Source of the DNA: JADZGC01 sp964391595
GTDB lineage: Bacteria > Patescibacteriota > Saccharimonadia > CAILAD01 > GCA-016700035
Length of the DNA stretch: 11,498 nt
Assembly: GCA_964391595.1 (NCBI GenBank)
Contig: CAYMMM010000024.1
Coordinates: 1 to 11,498 of the forward strand
Direction of reading: 5' to 3'
The position numbers were made by a program, and so were the translations under genes. The notes beneath the pieces were generated by a model. It was given only the letters and a program-made list of their open reading frames with translations. It made no database searches and was not told where the DNA came from. Shown here piece by piece: positions 11,218-11,498 of this stretch; the stretch's first letter is position 1; the number at the start of each line of letters is the position of its first letter.

Positions 11218-11496
11218 CTAGTCCTTGGGGAATTCGTCCCAAGTGATTTCTCCGAGTACTTCTAGGTCAGTGTTATCGCATCCCCGACAAGAGATATGGA
11301 CGTCACCTGTCGGTGCAGCCGAAACCTCTTCGAAAGTCAGGCCAACACCCACTCCCTGATGGTGGTAGTACCGAATTTCGACATCGATACTCACATCAAA
11401 GCGTGTCTGATTCCCACACTTTCCGCAGCGATAACGACGGATTGAGAGGTCAGCGAACGGAACGTAGATCGCTGGACCTTTTTCGGTAGCAGTCAC
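11218..11496 (-). CDS. Zinc-ribbon protein of unknown function, start uncertain
   Basis: The frame runs from a GTG at 11496 (92 residues) to a TAG, but it lies two bases from the window edge, so the true start could be further upstream. Two CxxC pairs, RYRCGKCGNQTRF (Cys24, Cys27) and HISCRGCDNTDL (Cys70, Cys73), are placed like the two knuckles of a zinc ribbon, with about 40 residues of beta-rich sequence between. The protein ends in an acidic WDEFPKD. There are no membrane segments. Nothing shows a specific role, and I recognise no named family. Confidence 0.7.
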   Translation of the reverse strand: MTATEKGPAIYVPFADLSIRRYRCGKCGNQTRFDVSIDVEIRYYHHQGVGVGLTFEEVSAAPTGDVHISCRGCDNTDLEVLGEITWDEFPKD

Positions 11497-11498
11497 TG

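Noticed and set aside
1..11498. CRISPR arrays, insertion sequences, integrases, toxin-antitoxin pairs
   Set aside because: No regularly spaced repeats, transposase motifs or paired toxin and antitoxin genes are visible.

Overview
The window looks like chromosomal DNA of a Patescibacteria (CPR) bacterium, most plausibly a Saccharibacteria (TM7) relative. This is inferred from compact housekeeping genes with short or absent leaders, a cysteine-free bL33 ribosomal protein, a short prolyl-tRNA synthetase without the editing insertion, a patescibacterial-looking dihydrouridine synthase, and many small proteins of no recognisable family. TGA serves as a stop in two 4-base gene overlaps, so the code is the standard bacterial one, not the UGA=Gly code of Gracilibacteria/Absconditabacteria.

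Layout. 1-903 (-): an exported coiled-coil protein followed by the start of a pilin-like membrane protein. 981-1967: rpmG (-) and cytidylate kinase (+) diverge from back-to-back promoters. 2024-2827 (-): exonuclease III. 2891-3689 (-): three overlapping genes for small unknown proteins. 3794-3915 (-): a 28-codon ORF with its own promoter and terminator. 4032-4784 (-): a 52-residue basic protein with a 3' hairpin, and a DUF1761 membrane protein. 4883-6383 (-): proS overlapping a DUF1653 gene. 6428-6838 (-): no protein gene, but a promoter, dense nested hairpins, a long-range helix and a strong terminator, read here as a gene for a roughly 410-nt structured RNA of unrecognised family. It diverges from a 131-residue zinc-ribbon-like protein (6944-7339, +). 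7353-8375 (-): tRNA-dihydrouridine synthase, divergent from nadK and a P-loop kinase (8465-9768, +). 9763-10460: a near-identical 35-nt terminator repeat brackets a four-helix membrane protein and a possible 6S RNA. 10468-11112 (-): purE. 11218-11496 (-): a zinc-ribbon protein.

Two kinds of translation start are visible. Five genes have strong Shine-Dalgarno sequences: the 52-aa gene, DUF1761, the 131-aa gene, the P-loop kinase and purE. Several others have a -10 box only 6 to 9 bases before the ATG: the 228-aa exported protein, xth, the 28-aa ORF, proS, dus and nadK. These should be leaderless or nearly so.

The recognised genes serve nucleotide supply (cmk, nadK, purE), translation (rpmG, proS, dus) and DNA repair (xth). 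No mobile element, CRISPR array, rRNA or convincing tRNA was seen. The items most worth following are the large structured RNA, the possible 6S RNA beside purE, the Walker-A lysine replacement in the cytidylate kinase, the duplicated terminator and the small-protein operon.
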